Shown: positions 34,800 through 46,459, numbered from the stretch's first letter. The stretch: DNA of 64,000 nt from Trichopria drosophilae (GCA_030407085.1 CM059582.1:17465501-17529500), one strand, 5' to 3'. Notes: generated by a model not told the origin, from the letters alone. Translations and numbers: made by a program.

Positions 34800-35240
34800 A
34801 ATGCGGATACGTTGCGGGCAATACGTTACATTAAACATGACCAACTCCCATTCTCTTCGTTCATCAGAGTGTACATGTCAGAGTCCAATGGACACTTGTG
34901 GGTATCACACACATGAGGGCATTTAGGGTGGGATCTATGTATCGGGTGTAAAATGTTATAATGTACCATGTAATAGTATAATCGGCTACAGAAGCAACAG
35001 CCGACATCCGGGTCGACGGAATCAACAGTTTGCTCTATCGATTCCGACGTATGCTCCCCTCCATGCTTTCCTCATTCCTTCCGAAACAGCTCTGAACAAG
35101 CCACTATCATTGAATTCTTCGCGTGTGACCTTTCATTTCCCATCTCATCTCCAGGTATCGTTTTCCAACTTTTTATCTGACATTCCTGTCTGTTTGCTTC
35201 GAATATACACTCAGTCGGTTTCCGTAGTAAACACGATTTT
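34800..35240. other. G+C-richer, higher-complexity island
   Basis: The region shows varied sequence with CpGs (AGCCGACATCCGGGTCGACG at about 35000) and a pyrimidine-rich run TTTCCCATCTCATCTCCAG|GT near 35135-35156 that would pass as a splice acceptor. No long open frame or recognised protein. Candidate regulatory island or small exon. Confidence 0.35.
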
Positions 35241-35920
35241 GATGCAGTGGAATTCGAGCAAATATGCTTTCTGATGATTTAAAATACACTCTCCTTTAGC
35301 CTTTCAACGTCCTGATTAATGTTGGCAGACTCTGGATGCACCTTGACACCCAGATTTCACATTAAATTCCTTGAGGAATTATGAGCGAAAATTGAGGTGG
35401 TTTCGGTTTTGAGATATGCGGCGAGATGAAACGCACCTCTAATCATGTTCTTTTTTGTTAATGGAGTTCCTGATATATTTTTCTAGAATCTTTAAATTTT
35501 AACTTTTCCCACGACGACTCCTATGAAATTGACATCAGAAAGATATTGCAGATGAATTTTTTGCAAAGCAGTAGACATTAAAATTGATACGAGCATAGAT
35601 CAAATGAACATTTCATCCATTTAGATGACAAAGTTTCTCGATTACTGTTAACTTCGTATCAACTAAATACACGTAGATCTAATACTTAAAGTTACTAAAC
35701 TTTCCGAGAAGTCATCATTCCACCAAAGTGCACGTCGTTTACGTTTACACGAGCCATTATAATTAGAATTTCAGTAATTTACGAATCTATTAATAGACTT
35801 ACATTTACCAATGTTCTGTAATTTTAATAAATAATATGAAATAATTGATGGCATGGAGATTAATGTTTCAAGGCCCCGTCTTTATTCGAAAGTTTAACTT
35901 TACACCATGTTGCACTTTCT
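35241..35920. other. Mixed sequence, nothing recognised
   Basis: No repeat partner or coding signal. Confidence 0.5.
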
Positions 35921-36126
35921 CTATATTCCTTGGAATAAAAATTGAGTCACTCTTTTCATTAAGAGTGAAAATTTAACTCTACGAAGAGTGACATTTCACT
36001 CCAGTACGAGTCACTCCTACTAAACTCAACTAAAACTCACTCCTAAAAGTGGAAAATATCACTCTTAGTAGAGTGAAAATTTCACTCTGTTAAAGAGTGA
36101 ATCAATTTTCACTCCAAGGAATTTAG
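35921..36126. mobile_element. 206-bp MITE built from iterated GAGTGA/TCACTC motifs
   Basis: The ends CTATATTCCTTGGAATAAAA and its mirror (TTTTCACTCCAAGGAATTTAG) pair over about 50 bp. The body contains about a dozen GAGTGA or TCACTC(C/T) half-sites, many arranged as the palindrome AGAGTGAAAATTTCACTCT. The element can fold as one long hairpin or as several small ones. Non-coding. Confidence 0.85.
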
Positions 36127-36851
36127 GGAGTTGCGATACGTAGTAAAAGAACATGAACAAAATAAAAATGAAAATGATACTCAAATCAAATTGTTAAAAT
36201 CCAATTAAAAATCTTGTGTGAATAAATGTAGTTAAATATTTCAAAACAAATATTTAATAGTAATAAGATCATTATCCTCGATCCTACTATTTTAATTCCC
36301 TTGATTTTACCAAATTATTCTCATTTCTACGCATAGAAAAATAATCTATCGTAGAAACGAGAAGAAACCTCTGTTGAGAGTAGAAACTCTCAACAACGAA
36401 ACTCTGCAAGTTTTACGGAAAATAACAACATAAAGATTATCTGTAATCCATACAGAAATTATCTGTATACCTGTACATCAAATTTTAATCATATAATAAT
36501 ATCAGGATTTTGTTATATTTGTTAAAAATATGGTCAGACTCGTCTGTAAATCTGCTGTTGCTAAAAAAAGAATTTTTAATAAAATTGAAAATGGTATAGA
36601 TGTTTTATTTATAATTTACCAGATCAACATTTGGATTCAATATTATATTTTAGAATTAATAAAAACTAATGATCACATTTAAACATCCTTAAATGAAAAA
36701 AAAATGGATGAGAATTAGTTAACAGTTAACTCATAATCTTTGCAGTAAACCTATTTTGTTAATATATGATGTGGTTTCTTTGGCAGTATAATAATGTAAT
36801 GTTATTTATGTCGTTGTGACAGATTTTTTGAAAAATAAAAAACACTTTTCT
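36127..36851. other. AT-rich spacer
   Basis: Nothing recognised. Confidence 0.5.
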
Positions 36852-36920
36852 TAAAAAATATTTATTTATTCTCTACGTTTTGGTCTCTTGCGGGCCATCT
36901 TCAGGACTGATTGAGTTTAG
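36852..36920 (-). repeat. Terminal motif ATCAGTCCTGAAGATGGCCC ... ACCAAAACG, copy 1
   Basis: On the minus strand the sequence reads ATCAGTCCTGAAGATGGCCC, then GCAAGAGACCAAAACGTAGA, then GAATAAATAAATATTTTTTA. It matches 56992-57070 (plus) across the same blocks (ATCAGTCCTGAAGAAGACCC, TCAAGAGGTCGAAGGGTAGA, ...). Two dispersed copies of one element end. Confidence 0.7.
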
Positions 36921-38672
36921 GTGAAATTCTTACGATCATTGGCAACATATTTTTAATATGTTTTTAGCATTACTAATAATTAATCATAGCCAAATGTTAA
37001 TGAACTATTTTAACGTACCTTGGCTTGACGTACTATAAGAACGTCTATTCTGATTATGATCATTAGATCTCCAGATAATAATTAGAGAAACATATTGTGT
37101 TCTCTCATTATTTTCATTTTTCTCGTCTTATCCTTACTTACTATCGTTTAAAAAATTTATTTGGAATATGACCACATAAAAGTAAAAAACTAATGAATTT
37201 CTCTTAAATATAATGTTTTTTTTTAATATGTAATCCCGAGACTAATTTATGAATTTCATAAATGCCTGGTAAATCCGAATCACATGTCGGCGTCATCTAA
37301 TTGGCTCAAATTGTTTCGAAAAAATATAATAAAGCTGTTGAAAATCTTTGATTAAATGCAAACAATTTTTGATAAGACACCAAGATATAGTCTTTTTGTG
37401 TAATTTTCGTGTGATATGGAAATCCCAAGTCTAAGTTGTTTGACTGACTCATACTTTGAACAAAAAATAAACAAAAATACATTAAAGTCAAAAAATAAAC
37501 ATCTTTTGCAGAGACACCAGAGTGGGGTATTTCCATGTATTTGTTTTCCAGTTGAATCTCAATCCGGAACTTGGAATTTTTCAATTCCGCTCTGACTTTT
37601 TAGGAAACCTGGATAACTTACAAAGAAAAGGAATCGTTTTTTGCACAGATTCTATCATAGTATACACTTAATAATAATTGATGGACGTATTTGACGAGCA
37701 AATCACGATGATTTTGTGACGCATATTTTTCTGTCTAATAATTTCTGATGACAGAAACTCGTCTACTCGATTAGAAATGATGCAAATTTTGATAGACAAA
37801 TTCACCATTTTTTTCTGATGGTAAAGATGGAGAGGTTGGATTATTCTAAGATTTTTCGAAAATAAATAGGACCAAAGTGGAAAGATGAACCTCGTCTCAA
37901 CTCCCGGTGCATCGAATCTTTCCACTTTGGTCCTCATTTTTTTCGAAAAATCTTACAATATTCCATCTTTTGCATCATAAAAAAAATTGTGAAATTCTGT
38001 CGTAAAATTTGCATTATTTATGATGGAGCAGACGAGACATCATCGTCGTTTGTACGTCCAAGACGTCCATCAAATATTTAGTTATTATTTAATTACCAGC
38101 ATATAAATACATTTATTTGAACAGTATGTACTGGAATATTTTTCAAAACTCAATTCATATTTAAAATTATATAATATTGTATATAATGCCGCATTTTTTG
38201 AGAGTTTTCTCCACTGCACACTCTTCTAAATTCAAATGTTCCATGTAGAATTTCTCGTTTACATTTCTGGCCTCGTTTAACCTACAGTTGTACCGTTCAG
38301 CAGATATCTGATATCATATCCTTATACCAATTTCATAAGAGTACGATATCTGAGTAAAAGTATTCTATAGAATGGTCAGAGAATCTGAAAGTAGAGAAAC
38401 GAAGAAAAACAAAAATAAACAAAAAAAGCACAATAAAAACCCAAAAAATATATCAAAGTTTTCAAAAACTCATTTGACATATATTGGATATGGCATTTTT
38501 AATTTTTATTTGTCATCAGAATCTCATATAATCAAATAATAAAGTCCAGATAATAAAAAAAAAGTACCCCAAGCGGTATATTAAAATCGTTCACTAACAT
38601 TTAGCTATGTTTAATGGTTAGCAATGCTAAAAATACATTAAAACTATGTTGCCAATAATCATGAAAATTTCA
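36921..38672. mobile_element. 1.75-kb element with ~104-bp terminal inverted repeats, hosting a nested palindrome
   Basis: 36921-37024 (CATTGGCAACATATTTTTAA, TATGTTTTTAGCATTACTAA, CATAGCCAAATGTTAATGAA ...) is matched on the opposite strand at 38569-38672 at about 85 % by eye. The interior has no open frame above 92 codons and holds the separate palindromic MITE at 37678-38073. The left arm abuts the tail motif at 36852-36920, while the right arm has no such motif outside it. Confidence 0.7.
37678..38073. mobile_element. 396-bp palindromic MITE, TIR TTGATGGACGT
   Basis: TTGATGGACGT at 37678 is perfectly mirrored by ACGTCCATCAA ending 38073. Pairing is strongest near the centre: AAGATTTTTCGAAAATAAAT, then AGGACCAAAGTGGAAAGAT, against ATCTTTCCACTTTGGTCCTC, then ATTTTTTTCGAAAAATCTTA. 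The loop is near 37885-37915 (ACCTCGTCTCAACTCCCGG). Two open frames across it are mirror artefacts. Confidence 0.85.
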
Positions 38673-39559
38673 GCTGAATTCCGACCCTATCGAAAATGAT
38701 TCTAAAATGCCTATGCATTTGGAAATATTAGTGGGGAATAAAAGTAATAAAAATCTGTACAAAATATAATTGATGTACTACTTGTCAATCATTTCCAGAT
38801 ATGGTAATATAAAAATAATTTTATTCGAAATAACATTGAAAAATCTGTACTCAGCATTTCTCGAATCCATTGTGTAATCCTTTATTGATCATCACCACAA
38901 AAATGAGTTTTTCCTGTCCATATTTATTTTTTTTATGTAAAATATTGTTTCCCCACTAGTGTTCGTCAGTAAAACTTCAAGACTTCATTGTAGGGTTAAG
39001 TGAAAAAATACAATTTTCAAATTTCATATCGCTTAAGTCTGGAAGTTATTGCTTTTATGAAAAGTTGTTTAACATTGTTTTTAAACGGAGAAAATAAAAA
39101 GTCTTTGTTTCTGAATAAAAAAAAGTGTTCGGCTAAGATATTGGGAATTGAGATTGAGTCACTTTTGCTCCAGGAATTTCCCCATTTGTATCTTGATATT
39201 TCTGATGGATATCATCCTAAAATTGTAATCTTATAAAGTTCTGAAAATTAAGACTATTGTGCTTAAAATAATCATTTATGGACTAAAAGGATTGTTTTGA
39301 AGTAGAATTATCGTAATTTAAGAAGAAAAGTTTTCTGACCGAAAAACAATAACTGTTTCCAAATCAAATAACACTTTTAACTTTTGTTATTAAAAACGTT
39401 TTCCGATTTTTTCAAACATTTAGTTGAAAGTTAGTTAAATCATTTATTAATTTGAGAGTTCTGCCTCATTCAGGATATGTAATCGATAATATTAAAAAAA
39501 AATATTATTATAAATATAATGAAATTAAAATGTTGAAGTTTAATTTTAATTTTATGAAA
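38673..39559. other. AT-rich stretch, nothing recognised
   Basis: A 78-codon frame (39000-39236, plus) is Lys/Leu/Ser-rich with no motif; I treat it as chance. Confidence 0.5.
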
Positions 39560-39790
39560 TATATCGTTAAAAATTCCAGGTTATCAATCACATCCCCCTT
39601 ATTTAAAAGTAGTCATGTCATTGAATCTTCCCAACGTGCCAATCGAGCTTTATCGAGTCTCGTGTTCCGATGCTCTCGCCCAATACTGATGCGCAAAGTT
39701 ACTAACTTTCCGGAAGCAATCGACCGTTAAGATTCGGTTAGTAAACTTTAGCAAGTTGGTGTTAGTTTGAGTGTCCAAACTTTGACATTC
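39560..39790. other. Small higher-complexity island
   Basis: The island includes CCAACGTGCCAATCGAGCTT, CGTGTTCCGATGCTCTCGCC and a direct echo of (A)GTTACTAACTTTCC / GTTAGTAAACTTT. It is the tail of a 92-codon frame (39452-39730). No domain recognised. Confidence 0.3.
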
Positions 39791-40481
39791 ACGTTATTTT
39801 AGAGCATTCTAGGGTCCTCGTGCGCCAAATTATTTCTAACCGTTACCTACATTTGCAATCAATATTTGCTTTAAAAAATATCAGAAATATTGGTCTTCAT
39901 TATAGACTGTAATATTTTAAAAAATAATTTGGCTAATAAATTACAAGTTTCTGCATAAAGATTATGTTCACAAAATTATGCTTATGCATCAAAAATATTT
40001 AATGAATATTGTATATTAAGAAATACTTTTATACCGTTTCGGAATTAAGTATAACAATTTTCCTCTCTTCGTGTCTTTCCTACACAATTAATTTACATAC
40101 TTCATTTATGTATAAATCAATGAAAATTATATTTTCATAGTTCGTTCATATAAATGTAGCATACATTTAAATAAAAAAACATATAAGATAATCGATTCTG
40201 ATGAATTTTTATATATTAGTTTTTTTATATATAAGTTTTTAATGTTTAACCCAGACGGTTGAAATTTTTATATTCCAATTGTAGTTTATTTAATCTTTAG
40301 TTCTGATATATTGATAACATTAGAATTAAATTACCCGTTTTAGTTGAATGAATGTTAATAATTCCCCATTTTTAATATATTAACATAACTGACAAAACGA
40401 AATTGTTGGACTACTAACTAGATATTAAAACAACAAAATCGGTGCCATGGTTGTTTAAATATTAAAATCATCTAAAATCAG
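39791..40481. other. AT-rich spacer
   Basis: Nothing recognised. Confidence 0.5.
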
Positions 40482-40526
40482 TAGTGATGCCAAATCTTAC
40501 TATTTAGATAGTAAAACTAACTATTT
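40482..40526 (+). repeat. Short dispersed repeat, copy 2 (ACTATTTAGATAGTAAAACY)
   Basis: TAGTGATGCCAAATC, then TTACTATTTAGATAGTAAAA, then CTAACTATTT matches 10965-11008 in the same orientation. The start TAGTGATGCCA is hAT-end-like. A single end with no partner found. Confidence 0.6.
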
Positions 40527-42161
40527 TTTTCATGTAATATCTTCTTGTTTTTGTTTCGAAAAGGGAAGCCATGTACTGTGTTTTATATTAAAACTAGTTT
40601 CAATTGTCCTAAGATTGCTTTGTTTATTATAATTAAGCACACAAGATTATAGAAGTACAATTCCAACAGTAAAATTATCCGATATAATAAACAAAAGGCA
40701 ACACGACTTGTCGAAGTAGATAATAGCTGTCAAGTTCAACAATCCAATAGGTAAGTTGCAGAAACTTTCCGAAAGTCTTCGTCAAACTTCTAACTCTCCT
40801 TGAGAAGTTGTGGTATCTTATTTCCGCAGCAAATAGCATAAATCACAAATTTTGTTCCTACATACTTTAAACTTCGCGGTGTTACGAAAATCTTCTATCT
40901 TTCAAATCGGATAATATCAATTTTCTTCAACAATATGTTGAATAAAATCTTACTATTTTACAATAAATAACTTTTTCAGAAATTAGTAACATTGACCGAA
41001 TATTGACTAAACATAGTTAAACTATCAAACATTTATTTTCGTTAAATTTTAATAAAGTAGCGATGTATAACAAATGGTAAATCTAATGAATCATCACCTT
41101 CCCTCATGTAAGTCATACATCAGTCATCAAAATCCTTTATGACATGTCTTCATCATGTACAAACACGTAATTTATTCATTAATTTGTTGATTTTCATCTG
41201 TATACAAATTTTTAAAATATAAAATAACAAAAATTGAGCCTCATTATAACGCCTAAATTAACTTTAGGCCACAGAGTACCTAATTTTCTGTATCTTATAT
41301 ATTTTATTTTACTTTTGACAAACATAATTATCATTGCATAATTAATAAACAATTTTTAATGTGTTGAATTTTCCGTTATCCTCTTTCAGATACGAGTTTG
41401 AATAAATACCATTTATTCAACTTGGACTATTTGCAATTAAACAGATCCGGATATAAAACAATCCAATTTTAATAATTCATTTAGCAGCATAATATGCGAT
41501 CACGTAATATTACGATACAAATTTGACAAATATCTTCCAAATATTTCAAACAGATTTCGATGAAATTAATAATTCGCAGCTGTTTTAATGCGCGTAATAA
41601 ACGAAGGCAATAAAATGATTAATAAAATATCTCCAAATACCGAATTAAAATGAACCGGATTACATATAAATGAATATAATTCCACAAATTTATAAATAAT
41701 ATATTTCCTGTATAGAGTAAAATATTGTACGTAATAATGAAATACAGAAAAAAGCGTGGAGAAGAGTCGTTTCATCGTTCAGATTCTCGTGTCATTTTGA
41801 CCAATGAAAATTGTCGTCATATGAGAAATATTATTCCCCACAGGGGGAAATAAGAGAGTATAAGACAAATCCATGAATTACTTCCAGATATAAAAAGTAA
41901 CTACCTATAAACACAGTTGTTACGTAGATAAGTAGCTATGCTTTTCCTTTTCTTTTTTTCAAAATTAAGTAAGAAAATATACTTTACAAACATATGATTT
42001 TATTAACATACCTTATGGGACTGTGCAATTTAAATATAATTATTAAATAAAATTCAAAAGTTAATAAAATATTGTTAAAAGTAAAAAGACATGTTTATAA
42101 TTTATAAAATATTATAAGAAGAACGCAATTCCAGGAGATGAATATATAATGTTCACTTATA
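40527..42161. other. AT-rich stretch, nothing recognised
   Basis: Only a minor 7-bp-stem hairpin (GCCTAAA-TTAAC-TTTAGGC, about 41250-41269). No coding signal. Confidence 0.5.
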
Positions 42162-42266
42162 TGCTATGATTCTGTCGCTTTTGATAGAATTTTTATCTTT
42201 TTTTTCATATAAAGTTACGGCCAAAAAAAAGGCAAAAAATCTCTCAAAAACGACAGAATCATAGCA
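42162..42266. mobile_element. 105-bp near-perfect hairpin (TIR TGCTATGATTCTGTCG)
   Basis: TGCTATGATTCTGTCG at 42162-42177 is perfectly mirrored by CGACAGAATCATAGCA at 42251-42266. The inner arms TTTTGATAGAATTTTTATC and ATCTCTCAAAA also pair, with a loop of about 20 bp. It lies at the edge of the pogo-like relative at 42270-42830, so it may have inserted there. Its size also fits a pre-miRNA-like hairpin, but a tiny MITE is the simpler reading. Confidence 0.7.
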
Positions 42267-42269
42267 CAT

Positions 42270-42830
42270 TGGTGTACATATTACATTATTATGTAACATT
42301 ATGGCTTTCACTTTAGTTAGAAATGGGGCCAAGGTACATACGAAAACCCACAAAACAACATGTTGAAATTTTCAAAAAACAGCCATACTACTATTATTTT
42401 CTCCTTTTCACCAAGATCAATTTGCTTCATTTATTTTCTTTGGTGGTAATAGTGATTATTTGCATTTTCATTTTTAGCCAATAATGTAGGAGTGAGATCT
42501 ATATACCAAGTGTTATAAATCAACAAGTTAAATAGGGTTAATAAAATATTCTTTATTTACAATTAAGAAACATAAATTAAACCTATAAATCAGTATGAAA
42601 TGGTTTTGAAAATAAACGAGTCGGAATTCCCCACAGTTTGACAGATACTGAAAAATCGGTGACTTTAAATAATTGAGTCATAACTCAAAAAAGCAAATAT
42701 GTCAAAGTGTTTGAAGTATCGTCGAATGTTAACTCGTGTAATGCTCTATTCAAAACCATATTATAAAGTTTAATTTATGTATTCTACTCCCAAAGTCAAT
42801 TTTGCTACGGCAATTACCCCGTTCTTCGTC
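42270..42830 (-). mobile_element. Rearranged relative of the pogo-like element at 7315-8274
   Basis: Read on the minus strand from 42830, the order is GAAGAACGGGGTAATT, GTAGCAAAATTGA, CTGTCAAACTGTGGGGAATT, CCGACTCGTTTATTTTC, GATTTATAGGTTTAATTTA, AACTTGTT, then GGCCCCATTTC. It follows 7317-7770 block by block, with internal indels. It ends near 42270 without reaching the other terminus, where the hairpin at 42162-42266 begins. It is a truncated, older copy in opposite orientation. Confidence 0.75.
42323..42385 (+). pseudogene. Remnant of pogo-type transposase N-terminus, second copy
   Basis: From the ATG at 42323 the translation reads MGPRYIRKPTKQ, then VEIFKKQ. It is colinear with MGRKYMRKTAKR...ENLKK at 7764-7705 of the 960-bp element and sits at the equivalent position on the equivalent strand of that element. 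After about 20 residues it dissolves into AT-rich sequence. The two independently decayed copies support this having been a real protein start in the ancestor. Function (DNA-binding HTH of a transposase) is inferred from family knowledge. Confidence 0.5.
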
Positions 42831-42833
42831 ATC

Positions 42834-45760
42834 TAAAATAATATATTAACTTATTAATTAGACACTGTCATACATGTTAAAATAATTAATTTTTATTTCA
42901 AATAAAATATTTCTTATTTATATAAAGTTACGAAGGACGCATTAAACAAAACATTCCTTAATTACGTTCCGAGGTAAGCAAACTTAGCTAGGAGTATATT
43001 CCAAGAAGTTAATTTCAATATAATGGTGCGTTTAATAATGTACATATACATTTAACATGTTCAACTAAGTGCTCAAGTCAGTCAGTGCTGAATTAGCAAT
43101 GTGAAATATTACATTCATTAAATATAACAACATTACACTATACCTGAGACGAAATGCTGTAACTTTGCTTCAAAGTTCAAAATTATTCAACATTTGCGAT
43201 TCAGTGCATAAGTTTTCCAAAAAAATAATACATTATTTGGAGGGACAGGCAATTTCTATTAATTATACTTAATCACGAATGCAAATAAATTATTCATAGG
43301 AATTCCAATTTGCAACAAGAATAACTGTTCGTTGTATTAAATATGGGAATATTGTACGCAGAATATTTAATATACGAAATTGTATCATTATTATGCATGA
43401 TATACATATCTGGTATAATTTTCGGCGTTGCTAACATTTTGTTTCCCCATCAGCGTAATAACTTCAGATTCTTTGCGGCTAATGAGAATATTATGATACT
43501 AATTTCGACCGTAATGAAAATACATACAAGCGTATAACAATTTGTGACATGCCATTTCATTACTTCAGTGTCACGAATGAAGCATTTAAGCTAAAATATA
43601 ATACTCATATTCTGTAAATGAATAGAAACATAAAAATGATTGTTCATGAACTCAATTTTATAACTAATCAAAATCTGGTTGATCATAAGCAATAATTCTA
43701 AACTGAAATGTTCATTAATATACATTTCTTATGATTACTTTAACATTTTTTAATTTTAAGTCAAGACAACTTTAAAATTTTAGCTAGATAAAATTTGGAA
43801 TAAAAGAATTAATATTGGCTCAATCCACATCATCTCAGCCACTTTTGAAATTGACTACCATCGATTTTGTTCGTAATTTTTTAACAGATGCATCGCGGTG
43901 AAATAGATGTCAATTTTTTTCAGATTTTTAAAATCACCTGGTAACTTTTAATGTCGATTTTTGATAAACTCTTAGTTAAAAACTGATACAATACCTTATT
44001 TTACTTAGGAACATTGATATTTATAGTGGCTTTTAATTTCCTCGTAAAGCATTATTTTTTAAAGCAATGTTTTCAATGCAGAATTTAAAAAAAGCAATTT
44101 CTTCTTTTGATTCACTAAAACTATTATAATTTTTTTACATCTAATAATTGTTTATGTTGCTTCCCTAATTATACAGCGAGTACTAAATTTGTGGATGTTA
44201 TCGTTGTTTAACGTCGCATTTTGTTCTTTATTTATGAGCAATTGTTGGTGTTTTCGTCTAGATATTTCCACTTTTTTTATACCTTCATTTAGAGATCTAA
44301 ATGTTCTTAATCTGCGTTTAGAAAATCAACTACTAAAAGTTCATTTTTTCTTCATTTACGAAAAGTCGATACAGAGTTCAATATATCATTTTTATCAATA
44401 ATAATTAACAAGATAATTGCATATCAAACCATCCCAAGTCGATATGACCTAAATATAGTTTACAAATATTCAAAAATTATCCAACCAGTGACGTATTTGT
44501 CCGTTTTACAAAATATAAAAACACGACAAAAGAAAGCATTTCAACCCCAACAGACATTCAAAGAGTTTTTACAGCTATTGTTTACTCTTTGTATTCACCC
44601 CATTTGTCCTCTTTGATAAATGGGTTGTAAAAGGTTGTTTGTACGAAACGAAGTAATAAATATGACAAAAGCCGGATATAAAAGTTCCTGACAAATTACC
44701 TTTATTGAACTTATTATCAATTATAACGAAAAAATAAAATTCAATAGTTACAAAATGAACTTTAGTATTTCGATCTTAATTTTGATTTGTGGATTTGAAA
44801 AATCTCTGATGTAACTCTATTTTTTTCAACATAAATCTAACAAGATAACAAAAACGTGTCATAGTTCTTGTTTTTACAGTCGACTTTCATTATGTGCCCA
44901 TTACTGAAATTCCCATTTATTTTCGTAATATCGTATAATTTTTTTAAATTATGAGGCATGTTCAGCTGTTTTCCATTTATCTTAGAAGATATCAAGGAAT
45001 GATTTCGGTATTTGTAAAACAAATGGTCAGCAAATAAAATTTCAGAAATCAAAATCAACACTACATGTATTAACCTTCTCAATTTTATTGAATTTGATTT
45101 CCATTTGTAAAGTTTATCGCATTCTATCGGGAATACGAGCAATACTCCTTGGTATTCTAGACACAGATATCGTTCCTTAACCGCATTCTTCAATCGTAAA
45201 TCCTTTAGGAATTCCTCACTTTCAAGTGGACATCATGAGAATGCGCAAGAACGAGAATCGGGCAATTTAGTTTTCCACAATGGAGCATAAAAAATTGAAT
45301 GCTATTTCTTCTTGTTCAACACATTCCTTACAATGTGTCATTCAATGTTCTACATTGTGGTAACTATTAGATTCGTTACTTTCACTATCTTAAAATTAAT
45401 TACTTTAGTCATGAAACATAAAAAACATAAATTACTAAAAGATTCTATAAAAAGTATCATTTACTTACATTTAAAATATAATTGAAAATATTTTCTATTG
45501 CAATATTAAATATTTAGCAAAAAATGTTTGATTATGTTTTATGACATTTTTTAAAATTCTAGGAGCTACATATTTTGAGCTACATATCTGGGTTACATTG
45601 CAATAATACTTCTCCATAAACGATCAAAACCCTAAAACATTCGCGTATTAAACTAACATTAATAGACATTTAAGATCCTGAATAATTTGGACGAACGCGC
45701 CAAATGTCATTATAGTTCATAATTTATTGAAAATAATGATCTGATTAATCAACTTTAACA
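42834..45760. other. AT-rich stretch, nothing recognised
   Basis: About 2.9 kb. A 118-codon open frame on the minus strand (44837-45193) has no recognisable motif, and a frame of this length is expected about once by chance in 64 kb of such composition. No element ends were found. Confidence 0.45.
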
Positions 45761-46459
45761 TTTTCGTCCTGAAAGTCCAAATCTTCAGCTTTCACAGCTG
45801 AAACTTTTAAACTATAAGCCGTCAAACAAAATTAAATAAACAGTGATCAATACACTATTAAAAATTTCTGTAGCAATTTCCTGAAAGAGTAACCGAAACA
45901 GAGTTTAGTAATTTTCCGAAATCTTTTGGTAATATTCTGAAATTTTTTGAAAATGTTTCGTAATTTTGTTTCGTAAAATTCTGAAACGGAAACAGTAAAA
46001 ACTTCAGTTACTATTTCATAAAATTCCTAGTGAAATTTCTAACAGTATAGATTTTTATCCTTTCTATCGAACCTGTGATCAGAGTCTGCAGGTTATTTCA
46101 AAGACAAAATTTATCATCATTTTTTGCGAAACAAGTCATATATTTTGACCTAACCTAGAAAATCCAAATTTTCAACTTTTTATTTTCAAAAAATAAACTG
46201 ACTGAATAAAAAAGGACTTCTAAAAGATACGTCAACTATCTTCTATAATGGTCAGTAATTTCCTTTTCATGTCCAACCGTTCGATGTACAGAAAAAATTT
46301 TTTCTAAAAAATGCTCATAAATTTTGTTTACGAATTCGCCTGTCAATTTTGGTCATGGTATTCGAATGAGGGGGTCCAAAACTCGATCTTGTGATTAATT
46401 CGCTTATCAACCGATTTGAATTACTATAGCACTGAAATTTGTGATTTTCAAGACGAAAA
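45761..46459. mobile_element. ~700-bp inverted-repeat element, end TTTTCGTCYTGAAARTC, with nested MITE
   Basis: TTTTCGTCCTGAAAGTCCAA (45761) is mirrored near 46459 (TTTTCGTCTTGAAAATCACA on the minus strand). The right arm carries, on the minus strand, GATCGAGTTTTGGACCCCCT, then CATTCGAATACCAT, which is the block also found in the right arm of 25488-26463. A 199-bp iterated element is nested at 45852-46050. Non-coding. Confidence 0.6.
45852..46050. mobile_element. 199-bp MITE of iterated GTAATTTTCCGAAA units, copy 1
   Basis: Left end ACACTATTAAAAATTTC...AAAGAGTAACCGAAAC and right end GTTACTATTTCATAAAATTC...GAAATTTCTAACAGTATAG are imperfect inverted repeats of about 50 bp. Between them, units of about 15 bp repeat (GTAATTTTCCGAAATC, GTAATATTCTGAAATT, GTTTCGTAATTTTG, GTAAAATTCTGAAACG). 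The architecture and length match 35921-36126 and 50554-50772, although the iterated words differ from the former. Confidence 0.65.

Noticed and set aside
44837..45193. 118-codon open frame on the minus strand as a gene
   Set aside because: No motif, Lys/Asn/Ile-biased, and no splice or promoter context. About one such frame is expected by chance.
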